A stretch of 64,000 bases of DNA from Labia minor (GCA_963082975.1 OY720348.1:71635719-71699718); one strand, 5' to 3'. Positions 44,528 through 55,135 are shown, numbered from the stretch's first letter. Notes: generated by a model not told the origin, from the letters alone. Made by a program: numbers and translations.

Positions 44528-46189
44528 CTAAACTCGGAGTATGTCCTGGGGCCATTTCCTCTTGAGTCTTCTATTTGTGATGACCACATTTAGGGTATCT
44601 ATCAAGCAGTTGGGGTGGTGGGAGAGTCTCCCGTAGTGTGATTGGGTTTTGGAGTAAATTGTTTCTGGGATTGTAGGGATGTTGAGGTCTTTGTGGATTG
44701 ATTTATTCGTGACAAACCAAGGTGCGTCGGTGATGATGCGAAGGTATTTGGACTGGAATCGCTGGATCACATCAATGTTAGATTTTGCCGAGCAACCCCA
44801 TAGTTCTAAGCCATACGTCCATATAGGTTTTATGATTGCCTTGTATATTAAAACTTTGTTTTCGAGGGATAGTTTGGAGTTTCTACCGATAAGCCAGTAC
44901 ATCTTTCGTATTTTGATATCCATTTCTTGCCTCTTTTTCTTGATGTGTTCTTTCCAGTTGAGTTTGGAGTCTAAATGGATTCCCAGATATTTAACGCTGT
45001 TGTTTTGCGGGATGGCTTTATTATTTATGTAGATTAGGTGGTTCTCTCTTTGGTGTTTCAGCGTGAAGGTGACGTGGCTGGACTTGTCGCAGTTAACTCT
45101 CATTCTCCATTTGTCAAGCCACTCGGAGGCAAGATTTAGGTATGATTGTAGACTGGCACAAGCGCTGGAGAGGTTTGTGTTAGGTGACAGAATGGCGGTG
45201 TCGTCTGCGAATGTAGCGAGGTGACAATCAGGGGAGGTAGGAAAGTCTGAGGAGTAAAGGAGGTATAGAAATGGGCCCAGGATGCTACCTTGGGGAACTC
45301 CAGAGAGGATGGGATGGGTTTCGGAGAGTTCTTCATTAAATTTTACTTGGAAGAACCTATCCGATAGGTATGACTTGAGGAGTGTGAAGTAGTGGTAAGG
45401 CATATTAGTTTTGATTTTAAATAATAATCCGTCGTGCCATACTTTGTCGAAGGCCTGACTAATATCGAGGAAGACGGCGGGGCAATACTTCTTATCTTCT
45501 AAGGCCTTCCCAATCACATCCACGAGTCTGTGGCATTGTTGAATGGTAGAATGCTGTTGCTTGAAGCCAAATTGATGATCAGGTAGCCACTTCATTAGGT
45601 CGTTTTCCTTTATTCTCATGAAGATAAGCTTTTCCATGACCTTGGAAATGATGGGGAGGAGGCTGATTGGTCGATAGGAGTTAACTTTGTTAGGAGGTTT
45701 GCCAGGTTTGGGGATGAGTATGATTTGTGCCAGTTTGAGTTGTTTGGGCCAGTAAGAAAGTCTGAGGATGGAGTTGAAGATGGTCGTTAAGAACCTTAGA
45801 CCAGCTTTGGGAAGATTTTTTAGGGCATCAGTAGTGATGAGGTCGTGTCCGGGAGATTTTTTGGATTTTAGATGTTTAATAACTTTGTATACTTCTTCGG
45901 GTTTAAAACCTTTAATAGGTAGGGACATTTGAAAGGGAGAATCCAAAAAATTTTTGACTTCGTAATCTATATGAGTAGAGAATGACTGGAAGCTTTTGGA
46001 GAGATGAGACGCGAAGGTGTTGGTCTTTTGCTTGTCTGTTCTAGCCCAGCAGGAGAATTCTTCAGACCAGATAGGGTGGGAAGGAGATATTGGTCTTTTA
46101 ATTCGTTTCGTAGCTCTCCAAAGGGAGTAGTCTTTATATGAGAGGTTTGCGGTGTAGTTTCTAAATGACTCGTTATTAAATTTGTTCAT
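44528..46189 (-). pseudogene. Jockey reverse transcriptase (ORF2, C-terminal part)
   Basis: A 553-codon frame encodes the reverse transcriptase that copies element RNA at a nicked chromosomal target. Visible landmarks are PKPGKPPNKVNSYRPISLLP (about 160-179), AVFLDISQAFDKVWH (238-252, with the first catalytic Asp at 242), GVPQGSILGP (297-306) and FADD (327-330), the catalytic pair. The thumb-region pattern KYLGIHLDSKLNW follows at about 400. The palm motifs all look intact. The frame starts at an internal ATG only because a frameshift just upstream cuts it from the endonuclease; in the family both domains form one protein. It ends at TAG. Confidence 0.93.
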
Positions 46190-46196
46190 TAGAGAT

Positions 46197-47189
46197 TTAA
46201 GCCTGTTTGTTGTTGAGTAGGTTCTTGTCGTATATGTTGTGAGTTCTGTGCCATTTGGATCTAGCCCTGCGTTTTAGAGCGATAAGCTTCTTAAGTTTAA
46301 GAGGGATATTAGGGAGCACGGGGGAATTATTGGTAATTATAGGGGTGGAAGATTTGGCTGCAGAAATGATGGTGTTGGAGAAAAAGTTAATGGCTTTGTC
46401 CAGATCTTCAGTCGTTTTAATTTTAATGTTTGGGATCAGGGTTGTGTCGATAGTGTTGCGGAAATTATCCCAATCGGTGTTCTTGTTGGTAAGGCTGAAC
46501 TTTTTAGGCTTGAGAGATATAACGGAGCTGATAGTTGCGATGATTGGTGAGTGGTCCGAGGATAGGTCATAACTGGGTTTAACTTCAATGTAATTGGAGG
46601 AGATGCCTTTGGTGATAAAGAAGTCCAGAAGGTCTGGTGTTTTGTTGGGATCTGAAGGCCAGTAGGTAGGACTGCGGCTTGATAGATGAGAGAGGTTCAA
46701 GTCTTCTATTACCTTGTTCAGAACGCGGCCTTTAGATGTTGTCAACCTGGAGCCCCAGTTGGTGTGTTTCACGTTGAAGTCACCTCCAGAAATGAAGTTG
46801 TTGCCAAAGGATTTAAATATTGGAGATAGAGCTTCATTAGTTAGGCGATGTTTGGGGGGACAGTAGATGGCGATGATATTGATTGGCTTACTGTCCAGCT
46901 TAACTTGAACTGCAGTGGATTGCAAGAAGTCAAGTGCATGATAGGACATCACATGGTGAGTTAATGTACTCTTTATTATGACTGCGGCCCCGCCGTGGGC
47001 TTTACCATCCGGGTGATTGGTGCAATAAGTGTTGTAGTTGGGGACCGTGAAGTGGGATTTTGTGGTGAAATGGGTTTCGGAAACCAGGAGTATATCTATC
47101 TTGTTCATGTTGAGGAATAGAAATACTTCGTCCTTTCTTGCTGGGAGGCCATTGGCGTTCCACTGGGCAATTCTAATGAACTTGTTCAT
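46197..47189 (-). pseudogene. Jockey endonuclease (ORF2, N-terminal part)
   Basis: A 330-codon frame for the apurinic/apyrimidinic-type endonuclease that nicks target DNA. Landmarks are QWNANGL (Asn 11), SETHF (Glu 39), GGDFNVKHTNWGS (Asp 137, Asn 139), TPDLLDFF (Asp 189) and SSDHSPII (Asp 212, His 213), so the metal- and DNA-binding residues seem present. The natural start ATG (47187-47189) overlaps the ORF1 stop TGA by two bases (ATGA), a layout suited to reinitiation. It stops early at about 46197 because of a frameshift just before the RT region. Confidence 0.93.
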
Positions 47190-47702
47190 TTTGTAAGCTT
47201 ATTAACTACGGAGGTAAGCATGCTTAAAATCATACTATTTTGGTGAATCAGTTGATTGAACATTGTTTTAAATTCCGACAGGAAATTCGATAGGGTAATA
47301 TCATGGATGTCCTGGTCCTTTGGTACAGTTTGGTGCCTAGATTGGGTTATCTGGGCGTATGTTGGAGATGGGTTTGATGGAGAGTTGTTGTGTTTGGGGG
47401 TAATTTCTGTGTTGGTTACGGGATTATTTGCGGGGACCTTGGGTCTGAGAGTAGGATACATCTTCTGTTTGAGATCTTTATAAGCGCTGCATCCCCTGTA
47501 ATTAGCTGGATGGTCGTTACCACAATTAGCGCATTTAATGGCTGGAGCATTGACTCCTTTAGGACACATTTTTGAATCGTGGCTGTTTCCACACCGAACA
47601 CATTTAGGGGAACGGAAGCAAAAGTTCTTGGTATGCCCGAATTGTTGGCACCGGTGACATTGCACGATATCTCGCTTGGGGTAAGGAGATTCAAAGATGA
47701 CG
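47186..47702 (-). pseudogene. Jockey ORF1 (Gag-like) C-terminal remnant
   Basis: About 170 codons remain of the nucleic-acid-binding ORF1 protein. Three zinc knuckles are visible: CHRCQQFGHTKNFC, CVRCGNSHDSKMC and CANCGNDHPANYRGC, the usual trio of Jockey ORF1. They are followed by a Pro/Thr/Asn-rich stretch and a hydrophobic C-terminus (MLTSVVNKLTK). The N-terminal half is missing because of 5' truncation; the open frame runs a few codons beyond the element into the duplicated target, but that part is not ORF1. Confidence 0.92.
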
Positions 47703-47713
47703 AACATCAAACT

Positions 47714-48431
47714 CTTCAAAAAATAAAAATAATTTGAAGATAGAGAAACGACAAAGTGAATTATTAAGAAAACAACTATTAAGATTTATAAATAAATATT
47801 TTAAATTTGTTTAGAATTTCATATTTAAATATTTGATTATATTAATATTAATTAAAAAAAGAATATATTATAATAAATTAAATAATTAATTAATTAATCT
47901 TTTATAAGAAAGTTATTATTATTTGGAAATTCAAAATACTATTCAATTCTACAATATATTTTTAGGGAATAATTATGTATCTTTTAATTAATATTAATGT
48001 TTAAGTTCGTAAATAATAATAATAAAGAAAAGAGTCATTTAAAAGTAAATACTATTTTTATTGATATAATCTGACGATAATGACGAGCAGCATGGCTGAC
48101 TTGTAACTAAGCAAAGGGAAAAGCCAATTACACTACGCGCTCATTGGACATTGGAAATGCAATAGAAGTGCAAATACGAATCCAAGCTGGATCATTTGAT
48201 GATGGATAGAGAATAGAAGAACAGAAAAAGAATAAAAAAAGACAGAAACTAATGTCAAGTTATCTATTATTATTATTATTATAATTATTATATCAAATTT
48301 TCGGTAATTATTTTTATATATGAATTTTTATAAAACAAAACAAAAACAAAAAGATTAATGAAAAAAAACTTAGATAACGAGAAGATTTTAACCACACTGG
48401 TCATATATAAAATTTATTTACACTATATATA

Positions 48432-48470
<39 letters not shown>

Positions 48471-48517
48471 CTAAATTAAATTAATCTTAAATATTGATTT
48501 CAATAAGTAAAACTATA
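47714..48517. other. AT-rich spacer with (TA)n
   Basis: No gene supported. (TA)n at about 48426-48466. Confidence 0.6.
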
Positions 48518-49020
48518 CGAGGGAAGGTCAATAAGTCCGTAACTTTTTGAATTTCCTGTCTCTTAAATAAAATGACAACAACTATCAGCTGATCCTGTCG
48601 AAATTTCAACCAGCTGGGTCTTTTAGTTTTTCCATCCATGAATAGCAGACTACATCATGATTGGAGGAGAAAATGGAAAAAAGTGAATTTTCATGAAAAT
48701 CCATGAATTGGGATACGAATTGCTCCCACATCCGCACTATTCTCCGGGTTTAGCCCCGAGTGACTTTTTCCTTTTTCCAAACGCGAAGAAATGGCTCAGC
48801 GGAAAGAGATTTGACTCCAACAATGAAAGCATCTCACAAACAAATACCTATTTTGATGTCCTCAACAAATCTTACTTTTTGGAAGGGATAAAAAAAATTT
48901 GGAGAAACATTGGACGAAGTGTATAGAGCTCAAAGGAGTCTAAATTGAAAAATAAAATAATTTTTTATCCAAAAACCTTTGTTTCATTCGAAAAATCACG
49001 GACTTATTAACCTGCCCTAG
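48518..49020 (+). mobile_element. Mariner family D, internally deleted copy
   Basis: A 503-bp element flanked by TA. Ends are CGAGGGAAGGTCAATAAGTC and, inverted, CTAGGGCAGGTTAATAAGTC. The + strand keeps the C-terminal end of a mariner transposase: LPHPHYSPGLAPSDFFLFPN (third catalytic Asp), AKKWLSGKRFDSNNE and KSYFLEGIKKIWRNIG. The N-terminal DNA-binding half and the first two catalytic residues are gone. Short relatives lie at 38893 and 19654. Confidence 0.92.
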
Positions 49021-49624
49021 TATAAAACTTCAACTCAATGATGGAGCTATATGGACAAAAAAAATGTTGATGGGAGTAGGGAGGCTGCCATAAGACTGAA
49101 AATTAGAAAATTGATTAGAGGCATTAGAGTTAGCTGATGATGGCTTGAACAGTATATCCAATTCAGCATAGAACTGGGTGTAATATAATCGATTATACGC
49201 GATTAATAAAAAAAATATTTAAATAGTGAAAATTTGGTTACTATGTAATTATTGTGAACTAAATTGGTAAATAATTGAATATTATGGGACAAATTCATCA
49301 CCAATTTAAACTTTTAATGAAATTGTTGATGAATTTCAATGATTAATAACATCTATTATAGTTCTCATTGAGTATACTAAACTGATCTAAATGTAAACAA
49401 ATGTAACCTATTTATATTTTCTCTATTTTTTTAATGAATTGTTTTATAATTATAATAGATTGATTATAATACTTAACTATGGTAATATTTTTATAAAAAT
49501 ATATATTCCTCAAAAGTGAAAACATGTTTGGCATTTCTAATATTTCCACTTGAAAAGTAGATTACATATCTATGAACTATCTATACATATATATGTTTTA
49601 TATAATTATTTATAATATAGGTAT
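49021..49624. other. AT-rich spacer
   Basis: No gene supported. Confidence 0.6.
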
Positions 49625-49900
49625 ATGTTTTTTTCTGGGAAAGTTGTGATTAGAGTCAATGATGGTATTTTTGGTTGAATGGGTGAATAATGTTAGGTTT
49701 CTTGCGTTCTAAAGCTCTCAAGAATCCCCATCACTAGCACTAACACTGATACTAACCCACGTAATTCTATGTTCGTTTACATTCAGAATCCCAAAATTCT
49801 CTTGAAAATGACGCTAAATATGAGCCGGACTATCGAGACTCAAATCTCATAAAAATACATGAAAAATAACTTGAAAATAACTTTTCATATATATAATAGG
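49625..49900 (+). repeat. Dispersed repeat R, copy 2
   Basis: GGTTGAATGGGTGAATAATG, CACTAGCACTAACACTGATA and AACTTGAAAATAACTTTT match the minus strand of 35700-35945. Noncoding. Confidence 0.55.
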
Positions 49901-50294
49901 AGAGGGAAGGGGGTAGGAGATGTTAACATTGGCTTTGTCCCTGATAGATGAATACTCTAGCTACGACTCTCTCTGTAAATTATTGGATTGATTAATACAG
50001 TAGAACCCATTAGTTTGGTAGGGTGGTGTGAACTTAAGAGGGTGGATTTAGATGTTTGTTGACAATAAAAGCATGATGTTAATTGTTTCGTTTTCATTTC
50101 AATCAGTTTGAATATAAGATAAAACCAAATGTGTATTATTGGAGTATATTTAAAATAAAATGTCGCTTGTATATACATTTTCCAGTTTATGTTGTAATTT
50201 ATTATTAAGATTAATAATTTATAGTAAACGTTTCTAAGAAAATAGAAAGGAGAGTGCACTTTCATTGATTAGCAGTCTGACACAGGGGTGGGAA
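49901..50294. other. Spacer
   Basis: G-rich motifs such as GGAGAGGGAAGGGGGTAGGA at its left; no gene supported. Confidence 0.5.
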
Positions 50295-50482
50295 GGGGGT
50301 GGATAAGTGAGGGATTTTAATACTGACTTGATGGGATTGTGGATTTGATTAGGGTTTCGGACGCGACTTCCTCAATTGGAGGCGAGGAGAAGTCGTGGCT
50401 TGCGTGAGCAGGGTTGCTTCCCTGAAGTGAACCTAGCTCTATCCGGATCATAGAGAGGGTCCACCCGCTACTCGTGAGGTCG
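50295..50482. repeat. Dispersed repeat G, copy 3 (partial)
   Basis: Matches the right half of repeat G copies 1 and 2. Aligned blocks are CTTGCGTGAGCAGGGTTGC (versus CTCACGTGAGGGCAGGGAAGC), TTCCCTGAAGTGAA, ATCATAGAGAGGGTCC and ACCCGCTACTCGTGAGG. The divergence suggests an old family. Confidence 0.55.
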
Positions 50483-50528
50483 GAGAACAATATTTTTTTA
50501 AATTAATTTTATTAAAAATTTTGCTTTT

Positions 50529-50597
50529 GTTGGTCTCAAACACTAGACTTCTCATTTGCTAGTTGAATGCGCTACCAGATAAGCTTTCAGCTCCCCA
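50529..50597 (-). repeat. tRNA-like sequence, possibly head of repeat G
   Basis: Minus strand: GGGGAGCTGAAAGCTTATCT, GGTAGCGCATTCAACTAGCA, then GTGTTTGAGACC. The first part resembles box A and the last box B of a tRNA. The acceptor arms do not pair well, so this is more likely a SINE head or tRNA pseudogene than a working tRNA. Confidence 0.45.
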
Positions 50598-50929
50598 AAG
50601 CCTGTCTTCAAGTATTTTATAATAAATGTCATCTCTATTTCTGTGCACCCCAAGCAACCGATATATAAACTAATAAGAATTCAATTCTTAAAAATTGAAT
50701 TATTTATTAAATTTATGAGAGTAATATCTTTTCTATTAAATTGTTTTTTTTTTGTTGACATATCCTAATTAACATTATATAATATGTATATATACATGTT
50801 TTTGTGAGATTTGAGTGTGACTGAGGTCCATTTTAATTTTGCGACAGATTAAGACTCAGAATTATAAATAGATAAGTGTATCAACTAACTAATCCGATTA
50901 TTGGAATTATTGGAAATGACTGAGATGAA
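50598..50929. other. AT-rich spacer
   Basis: Nothing recognised. Confidence 0.5.
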
Positions 50930-51230
50930 AACACTTTGAAGGATAACGAATCTGACTAGACACGATAGAATAAGAAATGAAGATATAAAAGTAAAATGCA
51001 AAATTCAAAAGGTGGGCGACTGGATTAAGAGAAGAAGGAGAGAAGAAAATGACAGTAGACCGATTGGTAACCGGTCAGAATAAGTAGTAGAGGTCGCCCT
51101 AAGAAAAGATGGCGCCACAATCTCAAGGAAACAAACCTATAGGTTTAAAGAAAGAGGAAGAACAAAAAACTGACTAATAAGGGCTGAGATTCCTAAAACC
51201 AAAAAAAACGAAATAAATCAAATCACCCTC
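50930..51230 (+). pseudogene. Decayed LINE 3' fragment
   Basis: Reads RHDRIRNEDIKVKCKIQKVG, DWIKRRRREENDSRP, then, after breaks, LRKDGATISRKQTYR and AEIPKTKKNEI. This follows the LINE C-terminal pattern 'D.IRNE.I...C.....W...RR.EW......R', seen widely in arthropods. Stops and frame changes show decay. It is distinct from the RTE family. Confidence 0.65.
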
Positions 51231-51576
51231 CGATCTTAATGTAGTAAATCTATATAATATATTATTTTGTTTGAATTTAATTAACAATACTTATTGTTAG
51301 TATATTTATTATCTGTATCGGCTGATCCTTTTGTTTAATTATTTTCAAATTGTTAATTTATTTATTATTCATATAAGATGACAAAGTATGTAATGAATTA
51401 TTTATATTCTTTAAAATATCAATGTTGTTGTTGTTTTATAATAAATGTATTCTTTGCATATTTAATATGCAAATTTGTAGACGATGATTAGAACATCGTT
51501 AATCCAAGATAATTGTTCATCTATTCTCTGCAATTTTCAAGAATCAATAACAATTTCGCTGCGTATTTGTTTGCAG
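51231..51576. other. AT-rich sequence upstream of the leader exon
   Basis: No coding. The last 20 bases before 51577 form a weak pyrimidine tract ending TTTGTTTGCAG, so an earlier exon may lie to the left, possibly outside this window. Confidence 0.45.
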
Positions 51577-51640
51577 GTGAGCTAAAGAGTTCCCGTCTTT
51601 CTGGCTGGCCTACCCGCTAAGTTCGGACTCTGACGATATG
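51577..51640 (+). other. 5' leader exon of the CUB-domain gene
   Basis: A 64-bp segment of balanced composition stands out from AT-rich flanks. It is bounded by an acceptor (TTTGTTTGCAG) and a consensus donor (ATG|GTAAGTG). It contains CCCGTCTTTCTGGCTGGCCT and no long frame in register with the signal peptide, so I read it as untranslated. It lies 1.5 kb before the exon with the likely start codon. Its final three bases are ATG; spliced to the next exon, that ATG would open a short upstream frame (see findings). Alternatively, GCAG|GTGAGC at its left edge could be a donor, but the upstream text looks intronic. Confidence 0.6.
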
Positions 51641-52084
51641 GTAAGTGTGTTAGTATTTTTCAGTCCCACACCTTCCACCTTTTCAATTATTTTTATTTTT
51701 TGTTTTTTTTTATTCCTAATGATTCAATAGAAATATAGAATTTATAACAATCTTTTTTAATTGTCATTTATTTGATTGATTGACAATATATTATATGTAT
51801 TTATAAAAGAAAATCGATAGCATTGATGATATTGAAAGCGGATTAGTGGAAAGGGGAGATGTGATATGTTAACTCATTTCAGATTGATTGTTATGATCCC
51901 TTTTATGTTGAAAACAGACAATTTTGTTAATTCTATAACCGGAGGGATAATTATATTTGCTTATTGCCTTTTATTTTTTTCTTGATAATTTAAAAAAAAA
52001 AACATTAAAACATAAAAATAAAAGATTTTCTGATAAAAGTTATCGACATTTAATTTATTTTATATTAAAATCATAATAAAAATG

Positions 52085-52335
52085 ATAATAATAATAATAA
52101 TATTTATTATCTATCATCTTTGCGGAAAGTTCGAAAGGCGCAGCAACCACTTTTCTCCAAGCGTCCCTATCCTGAGCCATAATAATCCAACCCCCACCCT
52201 CTCCCATCTCTCTCACGTCCTTTCCTACATTTTCCACCAACCGCCTCCTTGGTCTTCCAAGCGGACGTTTCCCAATCGGTCTCCCCACCAATATATTTTT
52301 AGCCATTCTTTCCTCTTCCATTCTAGTCACGTGCT
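52085..52335 (-). pseudogene. RTE-type LINE tail in intron 1, copy a
   Basis: Minus-strand frame reads MTRMEEERMAKNILVGRPIG, KRPLGRPRRRLVENVG, then AQDRDAWRKVVAA before running into an (ATT)n-type tail at the left edge. Its 3' end differs from copy b, which ends at the GTAGAGTCACAG motif, so these are two insertions or two subfamilies. Confidence 0.8.
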
Positions 52336-52399
52336 CTGTCCATTGCCCATTTTGTGTGTTTTATTGTTAATTCATTCTTTCTCATATACATTATATATA

Positions 52400-52920
52400 T
52401 ATATCTGTGACTCTACGGAACTCGAAAGTTCTTGGCCGCAGCAACCACACCCCTCCAAGTATTCCTATTCTGAGCCACAACCTTCCTGTCCCTATCCTCT
52501 CCCATCCTTTCACACATTATCTACCCACCGTGTCCTAGGTCTTCCAAGTGGACGTTTCCCACTCGGTCTCCCTACCAATATATTTTTTGCCATTCTATCT
52601 TCTCCCATTCTAGCCACGTATCCTGCCCACCGTAGCCTTCTCGATTTTATAATTCTAACTATATCTGGAGATGCATAGAGGTCATGCAATTCCTCGTTAT
52701 GCAATCTTCGCTATTCCCCGGCGACCTCATCTTTCTTTGGCTCATAAATGCTTCGCAGAATCCTATTCTCAAATATTCTGAATCTACTCTCGTCACCTAA
52801 GGTCATAGACCCCATGCCTCACACCCATATAATACAACCTATAAAATAATTGTATATATATTTTAACTTTTATCCCCTTTGATAATAATTTTGATGTAAT
52901 AAGCCCCTTTATTATATATA
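52400..52920 (-). pseudogene. RTE-type LINE tail in intron 1, copy b
   Basis: Minus strand: a frame-broken upstream part (RIFENRILRSIYEPKKDEV), then HNEELHDLYASPDIVRIIKS, RRLRWAGYVARMGEDRMAK and GRPSGKRPLGR. It is nearly identical over this segment to the + strand copy at 41450. It ends GTAGAGTCACAG and a TA repeat at the left edge. Confidence 0.85.
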
Positions 52921-53164
52921 TTCTACAAAATACAAATTAATATAATTCGGCTATTAACTAGAAAATATTGAGTTTACTATTTTCCCATAAATTCAGGTTT
53001 TGTATACTTTGATGGGAAGAGATAAGAAATGGTATACTAAATTTCTGTTCAATAGGATTTTAATCTTCTAGTTCCAATTTGTTTATGATTTTATTGGTCT
53101 TTACAATTCTTATATATGTATCGATCATCTGCTATGTCAAGGTAAGAAGTAATTAATTTTGCAG

Positions 53165-53260
53165 GACTCAGTATGGCCTCAGCAGACCGGCACAACCCGC
53201 GGAGATTTCTGGTTCTGTCGTTGTTCTGCCTCCTCGCAATCTCTTTCCAAGTCACAACTG
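53165..53260 (+). CDS. CUB-domain protein (suppressor of lurcher 1-like), exon with start codon and signal peptide
   Basis: Acceptor AATTTTGCAG precedes 53165 and donor CTG|GTGAGTC follows 53260. Coding starts at ATG 53173-53175 (CAGTATGG, an acceptable start context) and gives 29 residues plus one base, so the intron is in phase 1. The peptide opens MASADRHNPRR and continues with the hydrophobic core FLVLSLFCLLAISF, a clear signal peptide, followed by QVTT. GC content is much higher than in the flanks, as in the other exons. Joined to the exon at 63451, the phase-1 G plus AA makes Glu, then the first CUB cysteine. The product would enter the secretory pathway. Intermediate exons are not excluded, but none was recognised. 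Confidence 0.8.
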
Positions 53261-54311
53261 GTGAGTCTTCAGAAACCCTTTGGCGCTCCTAAATTAAATA
53301 AAAAATGTTTTCTTTTTTGAAGAAACTTCATGGTCGCCTGCTCCTTTGTAGTATCTCATAATTTAGTATACATATAGAAAAAATAAGTATCCGAGCTTTT
53401 TATTTTAGGTTCTCTAACTTTTATGCATAATCATTTTCAATTTTATTAAAAATAAAAATTTAATAATAATAATAATAATAATAATAAAATATAATATTTT
53501 TTATCTATTTTAATTTATACACTCGCGATATAAATTAATTTAAAAAAAAATAATTAAATTAATATTAATAAAAGATATTGTTTTAATTTTGTTAATTAAT
53601 TCAAAAAATTTGTGAATGAAGAAAAATTAGTGTTTTTTAAAAAGATAGACGTAGTTTTGCCCACCAGAGACGTCATTTTATTTTCTAGAATAGAATGGGA
53701 CTGGTAATAGAAATTCAAAAGATAAAATTGATATTGAAATTACTTAAATATTAAATAAAAACGAAATTCATATCATAAAAGATCATTTTTTAAATTATTT
53801 TTGTAAATATTTTAACAACCAATAATTACTAATTTTTTTTTTATAAAATTTAATATGAAATTAATTTTATTAAATTAAGTTTAAAAAAGTGTGTGATATA
53901 TTAATTAAGTTTTAATTTAATTAATTAAACATATATATAGATAGATAGATATAGATAGTTATTGTCCAAATATACTCAAGAAGGATTATTAAGTGATTGT
54001 TGATTCTTTGAGGGCAATATTTTAAAATACCATAATATATATATATATATATATATTACATATTTTTATTTAAATTATTTCTTCTCCTCTCCCTCTTTCT
54101 ACATCTTTTTCCTCTATTCCAATGACGTCTCTGTTTTCTTTTATTAAAACTTAATTAATTAAATAATAGAATCTTGCTACGAATTAGCAAAAATATATAA
54201 ATATTTGAACAAAAATTCAAATGCTAAAGAAATTTAAAATTCAGAAGTATTTTGAAAATCATAGTGATAGATTTATCTTTTAAAGAATTTGTAAAATTAT
54301 TATGTTATATA

Positions 54312-54430
54312 CAGTGAAGGAAAAAAGTAAACGCTAGTGTGTCGCTGTTGTGGGCAATGACAATGCGCCTGCTCAACCAGTTGATTGCCCGACAACAGCG
54401 CCACCCTAGCGTTTATTTTTTTCGTCACTA
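54312..54430. mobile_element. Small palindromic MITE, copy 2
   Basis: A 119-bp element flanked by TA. Left end CAGTGAAGGAAAAAAGTAAA; right end, inverted, TAGTGACGAAAAAAATAAAC. The arms share CGCTAGGGTGGCGCTGTTGT and GGGCAATC with the copy at 27889. Almost the whole element is one inverted repeat. Confidence 0.88.
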
Positions 54431-54744
54431 TACACATTTTATATTTTAATAAAACATTAAGTTATATAAATATGTTATTTTCAGAATATACCAATGAAGG
54501 ATTAATAAGTTATTGTCGATCAATCATGTAGAATGGGAGGGGAGGGGGGTGGACGTGCGTTGGAAGATATTGTTAAATATGAATTTTGAGATTTATTTAA
54601 TTTTTTGATTAGGTTGTAATGCATTCACAAGAGTATATTTCGGACAATTCATAGACATAAAATGGTTTAGATGTTCTCAGAAAGTGTCAAAATTTGGACA
54701 AATGTGATAACATAACCTCAGTTGATTTTATTCTTTTATAAATT

Positions 54745-55135
54745 ATAAATATAAATTTATTGTGTCTAAAAAGTTTGGTAACGGTATGATAAAAACATTA
54801 AAAAGAGAATGTTAATTGTAAATACCTTTATTAACCTTCAAAATACTCTCCACTTGCCACAACCCACTTCTGACAACGTTCCTATAACGAATTATGTTGG
54901 AGAAGTCTTGATGTGGAATCATTCTCAGAGTAGCCGTCACAACGTTAAGGCCGGCAATCCCCAAGCAGGTCACCAGAAAACACTACTGACTCTGTCTTTG
55001 CTAATACCCTTCGGATATTAGTCGCAGATCAATCGCCGATCTTTTGTTATCATCTCTCGTACATCGTGTTTTCTGGTGTCCTGCTTGGGGATTGCCGGCC
55101 TGAACGTTGTGACGGCTACTCTGAGAACGATTAGG
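54745..55135 (-). mobile_element. Mariner C-terminal remnant followed by a large palindrome
   Basis: At about 54828-54880 the minus strand reads RCQKWVVASGEYFEG-stop, the standard end of a mariner transposase. A terminus-like GTGTCTAAAAAGTTTGGTAA lies just beyond the stop, at about 54761-54780. Beside it are inverted arms of about 67 bp, 54917-54983 and 55066-55133, containing AGAGTAGCCGTCACAACGTT and CCGGCAATCCCCAAGCAGG, with an 82-bp loop. The palindrome has no other copy in the window. Confidence 0.7.

Larger units (their letters stand above)
44288..47713 (-). mobile_element. 5'-truncated Jockey-clade non-LTR retrotransposon with 11-bp TSD
   Basis: The element spans 44299-47702 and is read on the minus strand. 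It is bounded by AACATCAAACT at 44288-44298 and 47703-47713, an exact target-site duplication. The 3' end carries an AATAAA signal and an A tail (the T run at about 44298-44326). Order on the minus strand: remnant of ORF1 with CCHC zinc knuckles, apurinic endonuclease, reverse transcriptase, 3' UTR. ORF1 begins in the middle, so the copy arose by incomplete reverse transcription. A frameshift near 46195 separates endonuclease and RT, so it is not active as it stands. It appears fairly young: two long frames survive and the TSD is perfect. Confidence 0.96.
51641..53164 (+). other. Intron 1 of the CUB-domain gene
   Basis: GT...AG interval of 1.5 kb (GTAAGTG to TTTTGCAG). It holds two RTE tail copies in the antisense orientation and AT-rich DNA. 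Confidence 0.55.

Noticed and set aside
44679..45336. Plus- and alternative-frame open frames over the Jockey RT
   Set aside because: They are shadows of the reverse-transcriptase frame on the minus strand.
50529..50597. Functional tRNA gene
   Set aside because: Box-like motifs are present, but I could not fold a proper acceptor stem; more likely a SINE head.
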